64,000 nucleotides of DNA from Clytia hemisphaerica. Taxonomy: Eukaryota > Cnidaria > Hydrozoa > Leptothecata > Clytiidae. Below, one piece after another: positions 1 through 11,640 of the stretch. The notes under the pieces are model-generated. The model ran no database searches and was not told where the DNA came from. It saw nothing but the letters and a program-made list of their open reading frames with translations. Position numbers and translations under genes: made by a program. Numbering within the stretch: position 1 is the first letter of the stretch; each line of letters begins with the position of its first letter. The stretch lies in assembly GCA_902728285.1 (NCBI GenBank), contig CACVBU010001035.1, positions 114,735-178,734 on the forward strand, written 5' to 3'.

Positions 1-201
1 AACAAATACAAGTATAGCGTCGAGATTGAAATTCCTGACTTCTTCAAGTATGCGACGAAGGGATAGGATTTGTGTTAGTGTGGAGCGCCCACTACGAAAA
101 CCATTTTGGTTTTTACGAAGAATGGGTTCGACTTTAGACCTAATCCTATTGAGTAAAAGTTTGTTGTAAATTTTGGCCGCTATTGGAAGAAGAGATATCT
201 C
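1..201 (-). pseudogene. LINE reverse transcriptase, 3' fragment
   Basis: Read on the minus strand this encodes the middle of a non-LTR reverse transcriptase: ISLLPIAAKIYNK, then an NGFRSGRST motif typical of RT domains 2a-3. It is the continuation of the minus-strand retrotransposon at 1382-3292. The two parts are separated by a 1.18-kb inverted-repeat element inserted at the conserved NYRGIS motif. The fragment leaves the window on the left, so the catalytic (Y/F)ADD box is not seen. Confidence 0.8.
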
Positions 202-1381
202 AGGCAAGTTACGGCCTGTGCAAAAATTAACGAATCAAATAATGCGTGACGGCCAGTTGTTCCACCCCCTTTTCGGGAAAGATTTTTGGTTTTTCTTACT
301 CGTCATATTAATGCCTTTTCAAAAGGTCCTGGGCCAAAAGTTGTGTTTCAGCCATTTTGGTAAAATTAAGGAAAAACACTTTTTGCTGACGTCAGCAAAA
401 ATTTAAACTGCTAATAACTATTGGAATATTTATCCAAATGAACTCAAATTTGGTACGAAGGTAGGGTTTATAAATATCTCTCGGTTCATAAAAAAAAATT
501 CTCAAAAAATTGATGACGTCAGCAAAAATCAGCAATTTTCTTTTTTCCTCAAAAAATGCTGACGTCATCAATTTATAGGAAAATATTTTTTTGGAAATGA
601 AAGATATTCATGAACCCTACCTATGTACAAAGTTTGAGCTCATTTGGATTAAAATTTCAGGAATTATTGGCATTTTAAGTTTTGACGTCAAAAATATCCG
701 TCATTTCCATGACGACCAACACAAAAATCCAACAATTCATAAAACTCGTGACGGCCAGTTGTTCCACCCCTTTTCTGGAAGAAATTTTTACTGAGTTATG
801 TTCATCATATTAATACCTTTCCAAAAAGTCCTGGGCCAAAAATTCTGTTTCAGCCATTTTGTGAAAATTAAGGAAAAACACTTTTTGCTGACGTCAGCAA
901 AAATTTAAATTGCTAATAACTCCTGGAATATTTATCGAAATGAACTGAAATTTGGTACGAAGGTAGAGTTTATAAATATCTTTTATTTCCAAAAAAAAAT
1001 TTCCAAAAAATTGATGACGTCAGCATTTTGTTAGGAAAAACGAAAATTGCTGATTTTTGCTGACGTCATCAATTCTTTGAAAAAATTTTTTTTGGAAATG
1101 AAAGATATTTATAAACCCTACTTTCGTACAAAATTTGAGCTCATTTCAATGAATATTCCAGGAGATATTAGTATTTCAAATTTTTGCTGACGTCAGCAAA
1201 AGTGTTTTGCTTTAAATTTCCCAAAATGGCTGAAACAGAATTTTTGGCCCAGGACTTTTTGGAAAGGTATTAATATGAAGAGTAAAAATAACGAAAAGTT
1301 TTCCCATAAAAAGGGGTGGAACAACTGGCCGTCACGGCCGTCACGATTTATCGATTTTTTTGCACAGGCCGTAACTTGCCT
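202..1381. mobile_element. Foldback (MULE-like) inverted-repeat element
   Basis: The ends are AGGCAAGTTACGGCC at 202 and its reverse complement ending at 1381. The flanks are GAGATATCTC (192-201) and GAGATACCAC (1382-1391), which match at 8 of 10 positions, as expected for a decayed 9-10 bp TSD. Inside, GTGACGGCCAGTTGTTCCAC occurs at about 248 and 748, and inverted at about 1314. The 740-1335 part folds into a long hairpin with arms of about 300 bp. The 245-740 part looks like a partial second copy. Eight TGACGTCA palindromes lie at 387, 514, 560, 683, 889, 1015, 1061 and 1188. There is no convincing ORF. The Mutator-like assignment rests only on TSD length and foldback form. Confidence 0.75.
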
Positions 1382-3292
1382 GAGATACCACGATAGTTAG
1401 TAGCAAGAGTGAGGTCTCCCTTTTTCGGAACGGGAATGATATGAGATTTTAGCCAATGATTTGTGCAAACATTTTCTTCGAACGCGATATTACAAAGATT
1501 AAGAAGGAAACCGTGGAAGTTTTCGTCTTTCCAGATAATAGGTGGAATGTTATCTGAACCGAAAGCTTTACAAGATTTAGTTTGGGAAAGGACCTTTGTT
1601 AATTCTTTTAAAGTGAAAGGAGAAAGAGGAATGTCCAAAGGCGGAGATATTTGTTCCCTGGGTAGAGAATTATTTTCAGAGAGAATTGGCTTTTTGCCAA
1701 GAAGATTTTTAAAATGATTGAGCCAATTATCTAGACGTTTCGCAGTGGATCCGCCTTTTAATTGAATGGGGGGTTTCGAATTTTTTCCACTAAGCTCTCT
1801 GACTAGGCTCCAAGCATTTCGCTGAGAGTTATGCGAGAAGTATTCAGACATGGAGTTTATGGCCGTTTATAAAGGATATTTCGGCTTCTAGGTAGGCCTC
1901 GTCAAGTTTAGCTTTACAAGAATCTAAATTTGCCTTTCGCCTGCGCGTAGGGACATTGTTGTAGAGAGATGCTGCAAGTTTGAGATTATCTCTTGCTGCA
2001 ATGACAGACGGGATGTCTTTCGAGTTTGAGATGTTTTCTTTTCTTTTCATAGGGAGCTGCTCGAGAGCTATTTTTTCAGTGGTTTCAATCAAACTGGAAT
2101 AAGCATCTTCAATGTTGTCTTTATTTAGATCCTCAATGAAAAGATGAGAAAAGCGGTTATATACTTCGACAGTAAATCTGTTACGGATTTCAGGATTGAG
2201 AGAAGATTCCTTCCAATCGATTTTCTTCAGAGGGTGCGGCTTCGAGTGTTTTGATGCACGAAGGCTCAATTTGATATTTGAGGAAACAATACGATGATCA
2301 GAGCTAACAGTGGAGAATGAGGAATATGCTCTGGAGTCTTTAATACTATTCCTCCATTTTTTACGAAAGAGAATATATAGTCAATTTGAGCTTTAACGCC
2401 ATTTGGATATTGGAATGTCCGAAGGTGATTGGCACATTTCATGAAATAGTTATTTGAGGAGAAAAGGCCGGCATTGCGATTTGTGTGCTTATTAAAGGAG
2501 AAAGAGACATCGGGACATGCGAGCTTCGCATTAAAGTCACCCGCAATGCTTATGAAATTATGTCTTGGAATATCGTCGAGTACATTTTTAAGTTCCAAAT
2601 AGAATTCCTCAACTTCCTCTTTAGGGGCGCTATTGTGTGGGCTATAGACACAAATAACTGATAAAACTGGATTGCTTGAGAATTCAGCAATCAAAAATTC
2701 TAGGCGTGATAGATTCTACCTTAATCAAGTTATTTTTAGCTTTGGAAGAAAGAAGAAGACCTACTCCTCCCACCGTAGCATTAACAGAGTTTTTGGTTGC
2801 TGAAGATGTAATAAGTTGAAGAGTAGAGTTTGAAGAATACGTAAGGTTATCAGCAGGGTGAAAAATGCGATGTTCTTGGATTGCAATCATGTCTATGGAA
2901 TTTTCAGACATTGAACGCACGAGCTCGTTTATTTGTGTAGGTCCATTCAAGGTTCGAACATTGAAAGTACTAATTTTCAAGAGATTGGTACATCTCAGTA
3001 ATTTGTTTTGTTTTGGGTGATCAGATTCTTTCTTGTCAGAAGAAATCCTCCCCAAGGAACTGGGGGTGAAGATCTCTCCATCATTGGATCCCGTTATGGT
3101 ATCAAAGAGAGAAAAATGATCGATAAAATCAGGGGCTTGCCCGGGGATCACGGGCGTGTCCTGAAGGACTACCGATTGATCCCGGACCCTGGTGCTGTTT
3201 GGTGAAGAATCCATTATCTTTTCAATTGCTAAAATAGTATGTGCTGCGCAACGGCTACATACCCATTTTCCCATGGGTGGGGCAGTACTCAA
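1382..3292 (-). pseudogene. Non-LTR retrotransposon endonuclease/RT, frameshifted
   Basis: On the minus strand a W-x-C-x-x-C end of a zinc finger (near 3270) is followed by an APE-type endonuclease. Its marks are ISTFNVRTLN, the catalytic QEH (about 2880-2870), GDFNAK (about 2550) and SDHR (about 2300). The start of a reverse transcriptase follows, ending in NYRGIS at 1382. The reading passes through four frames, with breaks near 2690, 2300 and 1850, so at least three indels have inactivated it. The RT continues at 1-201 beyond the inserted foldback element. It is an APE-endonuclease LINE; the clade is not determined. Confidence 0.85.
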
Positions 3293-3661
3293 CTAACTCG
3301 AGAGATATCTCCTTAATTCAAGAACTAAGCAGAAGAGGGACAAAAACCAGATTAACTATTAGATGCTAACTGCCTAGTGGCCCCTATCACTCTACCTGCA
3401 ACAGAGTGAGATTTAAAAACTGGTTTTCTCCAGCTGGTGTTATATCAGAGTTTTCCTTCTCTTATTTGGACTGCCTTAACTGGGCTATGAGATGTTCCAA
3501 CTACACCTATGGGAAAAGTGTTGAAATAGTTTAGTTAAAATATGATACATCATTTATATATACAGTTCTCAGTTCATTAAAAGTTATTATGTACAGGTTA
3601 ACATTACGTTTTCACTAGTTTTATTAAACAGTACGATCTAACTGACTGTCTTATAACACTA
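3293..3661. other. No recognisable feature
   Basis: This stretch lies between the 5' end of the minus-strand LINE reading frame and the left end of the next element. It may be LINE 5' untranslated or upstream sequence. No ORF, repeat or RNA gene was recognised. Confidence 0.3.
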
Positions 3662-4000
3662 CACAGGAAAAATTTTTCGATTTCCAAGGTTGGAAATTCA
3701 ATATTTTTGGGTTGGAAATTTTGATTTTATAATTGAAGGTTGGAAATTTGAGCGATTACCTTAAGCTGATTTGGAAAACGTAAATTACCCATAGGTTTTG
3801 TAGAATAAACCAATGCCCTTGAAAAATCAAGTGAAAAAAACCCATGTAGAAATGACAATTTTCCAAGGCTGGTTGGAAAACATGACTTTTTGGGTGGGAA
3901 ATTTTTATTTTCCAAACAGTTTGGGAATTGAAAAAAAAGCTCAAAAATCGATGTGAAAATACATATTTTAGTAAATTTGATACCTCAAGTTGAAAAACTA

Positions 4001-4300
4001 GACTTTTTGGGTCGGAAATTTGTGTTTCTCCCAAACAGTTTGGAAAACGTTAAAAATCCATGTGGAAATTACATTTTTGTGAAATTGAAACTCTTTCGAT
4101 TGGAAAACTAGACTTTTTGGGTTGGAAATTTGTGTTTCTCCAAACAGTTTGGAAAACGTTAAAAATCCATGTGGAAATTACATTTTTGTGAAATTGAAAC
4201 TCTTTCGATTGGAAAACTAGACTTTTTGGGTTGGAAATTTGTGTTTCTCCAAACAGTTTGGAAAACGTTAAAAATCCATGTGGAAATTAAGCTTTTCTAA
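4001..4300. repeat. Tandem repeat, ~110-bp unit, about 2.7 copies
   Basis: The phrase GACTTTTTGGGT begins at 4001, 4111 and 4220, giving periods of 110 and 109 bp. The units are nearly identical, including CCAAACAGTTTGGAAAACG. The array forms part of the left arm of the foldback element. Confidence 0.9.
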
Positions 4301-4654
4301 CCATTTTCTGCGCATGTCCTTGGGAAAACCACAAGCGATTTTTCGCTCAAAACTGTTTTGGTGTATAGCTAACCTAGTTATTAGGCTATAATGTGAGCAG
4401 TCAAGCTATAAGTTTCCGTCAGGTGAGGCGTCTCTTCGGAGCGGCCTCGGTCAATCGCAGTGAGTTCGCACAGTGAAGCACATAAGGTACTTGTGTCATA
4501 GTTTCAAATAGTGCCCTGCTGAGCTGTGTGAGTGATCTAAGATCAACAACGTATCTGTGCGAACAATAACGAGAGATTGACCGGGAGCCATCGAGCCTAG
4601 GCTAGCGAGTGACTGTTCACAAAAACAAAAACCTTGTTTAAGATCTTTTTTCCA

Positions 4655-5060
4655 CTTTTTTCAACCTGAATTTTCGAAATTTCCAACCTTGTTTAGCTTA
4701 TTTTGGCTTTTTCCCAACTGAATTTACAAAAATTCCAACCTTGTATTTCGGCTTTTTTCCACCTGAATTTTCGAAATTTCCAGCCACCTTGTATTTCGGC
4801 TTTTTTCAACCTAGATTTTCTTAAATTCCAACCTTGTTTGGTTTGGATTTTGGCTTTTTTTCCACCTGGATTTTGGAAAATTCCAACCTTGTTAAATTTG
4901 AATTTTGGCTTTTTCAACCTCGATTTTCGAAAATTCCAACCTTGTTTAAGCTTGGATTTTGGCTTTTTTCCAACTGAATTTTAAAAAATTCCAACCTTGT
5001 TAAATTTGGATTTTTGCTTTTTTCAACCTGGATTTACGAAAATTCCAAGCCATGGAAAAT
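4655..5060. repeat. Tandem repeat, ~55-bp degenerate unit
   Basis: About seven degenerate units contain AATTCCAACCTTGTT followed by a TTTTGGCTTTTTCCAAC-like phrase. They are complementary in character to the left-arm repeats, and form the right arm of the 3662-5186 element. Confidence 0.8.
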
Positions 5061-5186
5061 GCAAAATTCCCAACCTTGGAGAATGTCCCACATTTTCAGG
5101 TTGGATTTTCCATTGGATTTTATGTTTTTTTCCAACTAAGAAAACTTGAAATTTCCAACCTTGTAAATCGAAAATTTTTTCCTGTG

Positions 5187-7072
5187 CTATAGTGTGTTGG
5201 CTCTGCGGGGCAAGGGCGCCAGGCTTCAAAAGAGAAGCATTCCTTTAGGAAGACTTACAAGTCTTCCCGCATACCCAAATAGGTATAATTACTTTTTCTG
5301 AAGTTAAGGAAAACTACCAGAGAGTTTGTTTGGCGATGGTTGTTTAAATTTGACTCATCTATTAAGACAAGGTGAAGCGTGACGCTGCAGATCAAATTTG
5401 TATTTTGACTGAACTCGCCAACCTTTATGATTAAAGGTACAGTCTATACATTGTCCCTTAAAACTTTTGCTGTTCATTTTTGAACATGAAAAGTAAGGGG
5501 ATGGTATCTTCATTCTTGAAAGATAATCTATACATATATTTTTATGAAGAAAAATAAAGAGACACACAAATGTTATTAAAAGTATTGTCGACTTAACTTT
5601 TATTGGTATAGAAAGAAGACACGAGAAAGCGTTATTCAGGTTGGTGGGATGGAGCCCATGGGGTACTAGGGTTGCGAGCTGACGGGGGGGGTGCCGCCCG
5701 ACTCTCGATCTTTGGACCCTCTTACCGGGACTAAAGGAGAAAACAAAGGAAGATTTTGGAAATTTTACGACCCTTAGCGGCGGGACAAATATGTTAAATT
5801 TTGACCAAATTTCGATCTTTCCGGGGGTAAAAATTTTCCTATTTTCCGACCCTAAGTTAGACTGGAGTCGTTTATAATGCATGTAATACTAATAATAAAC
5901 ACAAATAATGATACGGGATTTAGTTTGTATAAACGACTGGAAGAATCCGGTGTTCCAGCCTTATAGATACTGGGCCTAGCTACGCAGAAACTTGCGTAGC
6001 GAGAAAACAATTTATTAAGCAACAACAAACTCTCAAAATAAAATCAACTGAAATGAAACATTTTTAACACACAAATCCACACACATTTTATTTTCAAGAA
6101 TCTTTTTTGAGCAGGAAAAAATTTTAATTGCGATATTGACACTTTTTTTTTGTTTGGAGTTAGTGCACAAAGGTTTCTAGACGACTAAAATTTACTTTTT
6201 TGCTTTATTTCTAATATGTCTGAATTAGTCGTCTAGCTTGCTAGACTAACCCTAAGTGGGACTGAAATTTTATTTTCTGAGCTTTCTGACCCTTAGCGGG
6301 ACTTTTGAGATCCAAAAAATGGTACCCTTAAGGGCGGCAAAAAACTTTTTAGTGTCTGATCTTCATATACCGTACTTCAATCGGACGACGACTTATGAAG
6401 ACGTTCCGTTTCGCGTAAACCGCCCCGTCGGTCGGGATACGCAATCAGTCGAAGAGGGCAGAAAGATCAAAGATGGCGGATAAATTTTAACATTTTCAAC
6501 TTTGTCATTTGTCTTTAAAGTTTAGTTGTCAATGGTTGCCATCTATCCCAATTGTTTGGAATGTCATTAAAGGTATAAAATTTCAAGTCTTTACTTAATT
6601 TTTAAAGAAATTATATGTGCTACTTTACTTGTAGCCTGCCTGCTGGCAACGCCAATATACAAAATACCTTGTTGCTCAACATTCATAATAGTCTGGAGAC
6701 CATACTCTGTACAAAAATATTTCTATCCTGTTAAAATCCCAACAACTTCACTGAAATACAGAGTATGGAATTATTGACTCGATTCAAATCACTTCAAATC
6801 ACAAAAGAAAAAACCGTTATTTTTTCAAAACAATTCAAAAGCTCGCGCCACTTCTTGAAACAATAGAGCTGTTTGACGTCATACTTTTGTTTATCAAATC
6901 ATAACAATAAGATATTAGCCAATCAAATTCTGCGATTAATTCTTGCATCTTGTATAATTCCCGGCTACTACTGTCTATACTTTGATACTTTTTTGAAACC
7001 ACATAGACAGAGAATTCGGGTCTCCCAGCTACATTCATAATACAAAGTTCCTAAAATTTTAGAGTCTGGTGT
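5187..7072. other. Transposon debris, no gene recognised
   Basis: Phrases such as CCCTTAAGGGCGGC (about 6330) and AGGGTC/GACCC recur here. A related phrase, CTCTTAAGGGCGGCG, lies at about 43728, so this is probably decayed DNA-element sequence. A 175-codon minus-strand ORF (5355-5882) is low-complexity in origin and resembles no protein I know. At 6690-6760 there is a small inverted repeat around ATACTCTGTA / TACAGAGTAT. Confidence 0.4.
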
Positions 7073-8181
7073 AACTAAAAAGGACCCTGCCAACGCACCG
7101 GACTGTCCGGTGTATTTGTCCGGTTGCAAGATCCCTTCGCTACACCGTACGCAACAAGTCCGGTGTCAGTTCGGTGTTACATATATACAGAGAATTTTGG
7201 ACGCCGGACAGACATTTATGAAACAAAAAGTGAAGAAACACCAGACGCACCGGACTGGCGGCTAGTTCGAAACACGGGTCTGGGTCACAGGGCACGGTTT
7301 ATGGGGCACAGGTCACAGGGTGACGGGGCAGCTCAGATCAAAGTAATTCAAACAGAAAATGTTTTAAAAACACTAAAAATTATCGAAAAAATCAATTTTA
7401 AGGTTTTTTATCCACGTATGACTATTTTTAAAACGCTAAAACCTAACCACGTGCTTTCCACGTGCTTTCGAAGTTTGCGTCGTGTATAATGCAGACCAGA
7501 AAACACGGCAACATATTACATACATACAATACAGGTATATGTACCACAAAACCCACAGGTACCTCAAAACCAACAATTTCATTTCAGGAGTTCTAGAAAA
7601 ATCTAAAATGTTTTTATCAGCAGAACTTTTTAAGATTATGTTGGCATAATAGTTTCTTTATTATTATTTAAAACAAAATTGAGCATTATTGATTGGGTAA
7701 AAGTTTTTTATCAAGATTTAACGCTAGAAATCTAACTTCAAAATTTTTGATTTTTTTTCAAAAAATGGTCAGATAAGTCACTTGCTATTGACTAACCTAT
7801 CAATCTTTCGTTTTCTATTACCTCTACACATAACACAAATATAGGAAAAAAGTGCTGTAAGCAATGTGTTTATTTTAATTGCTCTCAAAAAACTCACTTT
7901 TTAATTGTGGGTTTTGAGGTACAAATGAGAAAAATTGCGAGTTTTAGAATTTTTTGATGTTGAACACAAAAATATTTATCTATTTCTCAAACATACTTCT
8001 GGAATACAATTTTGTGAAACATTTTCAAGAAAAACTATGCAAAAATACAACAATAATGTTTAGCATATATAACTCAAAAGCTTAAAAAAGTATGGATATT
8101 ACATCATATTTACTAAAGCTAGACGGTTTAGTCCTGATACTTTGTTAAACATATTTTCAATTGAATCATAATCTGGAATGT

Positions 8182-8450
8182 TCATTTTTTTCCTCGAATG
8201 ACCTTTAATGGCCCAGCTATGATGTCATGAACTGGGAAAATGCTTATATCTGGAAGATGGTCTGTGGTGTTTTCAAGAACAGTGCCATTCCTAACTTTAG
8301 GCTTTAGACAGTGTAACTGAATTGAGTTAACAGTGCCATCTTCATCTTTTAAGAATCTCTTCAACAAACGACCAATATACAACCTTTTTGTTTTCTTGGT
8401 GGTGTAGATGGCAGCATACCATAGTCTCTTTTGTTGGCGGTGCCAGGCCT
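8182..8450 (-). CDS. Transposon-carried protein segment, unknown
   Basis: On the minus strand an open stretch reads WYAAIYTTKKTKRLYIGRLL and ends near IIAGPLKVIRGKK. The order of aromatic, LYIGR, acidic turn, LHCLKP and FPVHDI resembles a small beta-rich (SH3-like) domain; this is inference. It may be a downstream exon of the 8611-9288 gene, because both are on the same strand inside the same element and an acidic serine-rich stretch (about 8525-8600) lies between them. No splice junctions could be assigned with confidence. Confidence 0.4.
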
Positions 8451-8610
8451 TTCCAGCAATTCTTGAGTTTTTTTATGTCGCTTTCATCATCAGTTTCATC
8501 TTCGGACATTTTGCTTACTTCAGATTAAAATTCCTCACCTTCCTCATCTGATGACGAATCCTCCTCAAACAATCGTTTAGAGATTGAATGTTGTTTGGTT
8601 GGTAATATCA

Positions 8611-9288
8611 TCAGTGGTTTGATTCCATTAACTTTATAGCTTGCTTTGCTGCAAACTGAACGAAGAAAATAGACATACTGGGGACTGCTTTAATCCCAAA
8701 GCCAAGCATTTTTGTTGTAAACAGATACATTAAGTTTTTGCATTTGATGAATGTTTCTCTGATCTCCTCTCTCTTCTTCTTTGTTTCTTCTTTTTCAGTT
8801 TCCTTCTTCAGTTTCTCATCCCTGATTTCTTTGACCTTGGTTGCTACATCTTTAGCCCTCATTGAGTCGTGTACCTGAGTCACCCTTGTAGTTGTGGTTG
8901 CTTTCTTTTCTTCATTTGGCTTAACCTTTTTTATTGTCAGAAGGCCAGGAATTTCCTCCAGTTGGATGCTTCTTTCTGCCATCTCCCTTATCAGGGACTG
9001 AGCCTGGTCAAATTTAGCCTTCCAATAATCACGAGAACCTTTTCTTTTGTCAGAAGGAGACATGATGAGTGATGAGTCTGGAGTCGATGTAGATGTTGAT
9101 GGAGGCATTTCTTCTCGTATACATGCTACTGCTCTGTCAAACTTATCTTGCTGCATGAAGTTTACGCCCAATCCACTTGATGTTATTCCAACCCGCTTGG
9201 CACATGAAACTAATGTATCTTTATCTGTCCATTTAGGCCATATCTCTCCCAAGATAGTCATAAAAGCCTCACGATTTATGTTTTGCAT
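8611..9288 (-). CDS. Unknown 225-aa coiled-coil protein carried by transposon
   Basis: An intact 225-codon frame lies inside the 7532-10077 element. Residues 1-60 are a compact, probably helical region (WTDKDTLVSCAKRVGITSSG is characteristic). Residues 60-85 are a Ser/Thr/Pro linker, 85-120 are charged, and 140-180 are a Lys/Glu-rich probable coiled coil. Residues 185-225 are fairly hydrophobic. There is no DDE triad, zinc finger or other motif I can name. It could be an accessory protein of the element, a captured host exon or a highly diverged transposase fragment. Multiple exons are possible. Confidence 0.5.
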   Translation of the reverse strand: MQNINREAFMTILGEIWPKWTDKDTLVSCAKRVGITSSGLGVNFMQQDKFDRAVACIREEMPPSTSTSTPDSSLIMSPSDKRKGSRDYWKAKFDQAQSLIREMAERSIQLEEIPGLLTIKKVKPNEEKKATTTTRVTQVHDSMRAKDVATKVKEIRDEKLKKETEKEETKKKREEIRETFIKCKNLMYLFTTKMLGFGIKAVPSMSIFFVQFAAKQAIKLMESNH

Positions 9289-10463
9289 GGGATTAAAAAG
9301 GGGTTCTTAAGCTTTTCGATATTCATGGTGGAGATTTAACTGTAATTGCACTGTAATTTCAACAACCTCAAATGCTTTGCAAAGTCTCCTTTTCATAGTA
9401 GAATAATAGTTTCATTTGCTTCAATTAATGCCTTAAATCAGTTTGATTCACTATCCAGACTATGCAAAAAAGTTTCTATCATTTGCAATAAATAACTATG
9501 TACGGATGTTTTGTAACTTTCATGAGTGCTAACAATAGTCAATGCAGTTTCCAAAATCATTTTAACACAACTAGGAAAACATGTAAGCCTTAATTTTTAC
9601 ATACAAAATACTTATATGAAATACAAAATCAATTGTCAAAAAGTTTCAGGTAGAAATATAACGAGGGGAGAAATAATTTGCAAAACTCCCTTGTGGGTTT
9701 TGAGGTACATCTATTGTGGGTTCTGTGGTGTAATAGGTAATTCTATTGAGACTAACTTATCAACATATGAATAGTTCTACAACAAACTTACCTAGATGTA
9801 CAGGTGCAAATTTTTACCTTGATTGACCCAGTGGACTTAAAGATATTGTCAATAATATAATTTATAAATGTGGGTTTTGAGGTACGTATTCAAAAAAAGG
9901 AAAAATTTTAAAAGACAATGATATAAAAACAATCTAACATATAACATTGAAAAATATCAGGAAGAACTCTTTTCATGGGACTCCTCGCACCATCAAACAA
10001 TTTTTTTGATAAAGGCAGCCCAAAAAATAATTATTTAGGTCAGAAATTTAGTGTGGGTTTTGCGGTACATATACCTGTAAGCTTATATTATCAATAATAC
10101 ACTTAGTGTTATATGCATGTTATATGTTATACGTAAGTAATATACATATTACAATTCCCATCGCCTGAAAAGCGAGCTTTCTCACGAAAATGATAGTACG
10201 GCTATTGTTAAATCATATCTCATAGACCTTTTCGCCTTTCCGTCCGCCATCTTGAATTGTATGCAAAAATACAGTACAGGAACGAAAATGCCGTGGCTGG
10301 ATTTAGTTGGAATGTATGCAAAACATATGCAAGTTTACACAAAGATTAAAAAGACAACAAAGCATCTTATAAATAAATATTATGATCATTAGAACAATAA
10401 AAGATGGAATTTCTTAATCTAAAAGGAAATATTTACAGAACAACAAAAGCCTTTTAGGAATTT

Positions 10464-11640
10464 GAATTGAATTGAATTGAATTGAATATATTTTTGCTGC
10501 AACACAGCCGGATAACCCCTTACAAAAAAAAATAGATTTCTCTAATACAATGGGGAACCTAGAAGAAACTGAAAAATTATTACAGAACTAAAGAAAAAAT
10601 GAATAAACGATTATCATAATATTAATAGTGACAACAAAATAAATGAATATAAGAAATATTATTTTTATTTTATGACAATTTCTTTGAGTAGTTTTATTTA
10701 TAAAGTTCTTCCTGTTACACCACCCACCCCCTCCCACCCTGGGAAAACACACTAAGTTCACGCACACACAATACACGCACACATACACACACACACAAAG
10801 ATTATTCGTCTTCAGCTTTGTATTTGTCTAAATAGAATTTTGTAGCTAAAGATTTTAGTTCATCAGTATCAAGGTTGTGAAAATCAGTGTCAGGATGATT
10901 TATTAGTAACTCATTCCATTGTTTTGACGAAAGACGAGAGAAAGAGTTAAGTCCAAAATTTGTGGTTTTGACCGTTGAAAGTTTTAGTAGTTTAATAGCT
11001 TTGCCCCTGGTGCCAGTTTTGTGATCAATTTCATCAAAATTAAGTGTTGATAGGACATCAGATGGAAGATTACCCTGGAGGTATTTTTGAATAAATAAGA
11101 TATTCATTACTTTCACCTGATCAAAGATTTTGAGTAATTTAAGCTCAGCAAACAGGGGATTGGCAGAAGTTCTTGGCTCACTAAAGGTCATGAGTCTTAG
11201 TGCAGTGTTTTGTCACACAGTCCCCAGAGTTGACTAGCATAGCGAACATGAGAAGCAAAAATTGCATGATAAATGTTTAGAAGGATGTGAAATTGGAACA
11301 TAGTGACGAAGTTTGGATATTGCCCTATTTGCCCTTCTCAATGTAGCATCAACAAAAGAAGTATGAACCTTCCAGTTTAAATGATTGTCAAGGTGAACAG
11401 CCAAATACTTCACACTCTTACTTGGTGATAGAATTTTCCCGCAAAGCTTAATTTTTGGAATACAGTCCATCTGTCTCCAAGGGGAACGAAAAATAACAAA
11501 CTCAGTTTTGCTAGCATTCGCGGGTGATTTTTCAGTTTGAGTTTCTGTCTAATGTTATGGTCTTTTGAAGTGCTTGTTCTAAGAGATGAGTGAATATAAT
11601 TGTTTTTAGTTTTCAAGAGAAGCATATTTAATCTTTCTTC
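10464..11640 (-). pseudogene. 5'-truncated LINE, 3' reverse transcriptase fragment
   Basis: The minus strand encodes the C-terminal side of a non-LTR reverse transcriptase. ASKTEFVIFRSP is followed by PSKSVKYLAVHLDNHLNWK, the usual thumb-region phrase, and then a C-terminal segment (11191-10802). Frame breaks separate the pieces, so it is inactive. The 3' end carries a (GAATT)n tail at 10464-10488, as in LINEs that end in short tandem repeats rather than poly(A). It lies within the 10222-11810 element. Confidence 0.8.
10761..10797. repeat. CA-rich microsatellite
   Basis: An impure (CA)n run lies just downstream of the LINE coding remnant. Confidence 0.9.

Larger units (their letters stand above)
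3662..5186. mobile_element. Foldback element with CACAGGAAAAA termini
   Basis: The left end CACAGGAAAAATTTTTCGAT at 3662 is mirrored by the right end reading ATCGAAAATTTTTTCCTGTG, which finishes at 5186. The left arm (3690-4290) is made of GGTTGGAAATT-type repeats. The right arm (4650-5170) is made of the complementary AATTCCAACCTTG-type repeats, so the whole element can fold back. A core of about 330 bp at 4300-4640 is not repetitive in this window and has no long ORF. Flanks share ACACTA-like sequence, but a clean TSD was not found. Confidence 0.7.
7532..10077. mobile_element. Nested DNA element with TA target duplication
   Basis: The inverted termini CAGGTATATGTACC(A/G)CAAA (26 bp, one mismatch) lie at 7532-7557 and 10052-10077. 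Both are flanked by TA. The terminal motif GTGGGTTTTGAGGTAC recurs internally at about 7906, 9693 and 9868, with a diverged copy at about 9714 and an inverted copy near 7558. This looks like subterminal repetition of a protein-binding site. The minus strand carries the 8611-9288 ORF and a further coding-like segment at 8182-8450. A TA duplication is typical of Tc1/mariner, but no DDE transposase is visible. Confidence 0.75.

Noticed and set aside
5355-5882. 175-codon minus-strand ORF
   Set aside because: Composition follows repeated transposon phrases; no domain, no splice context.
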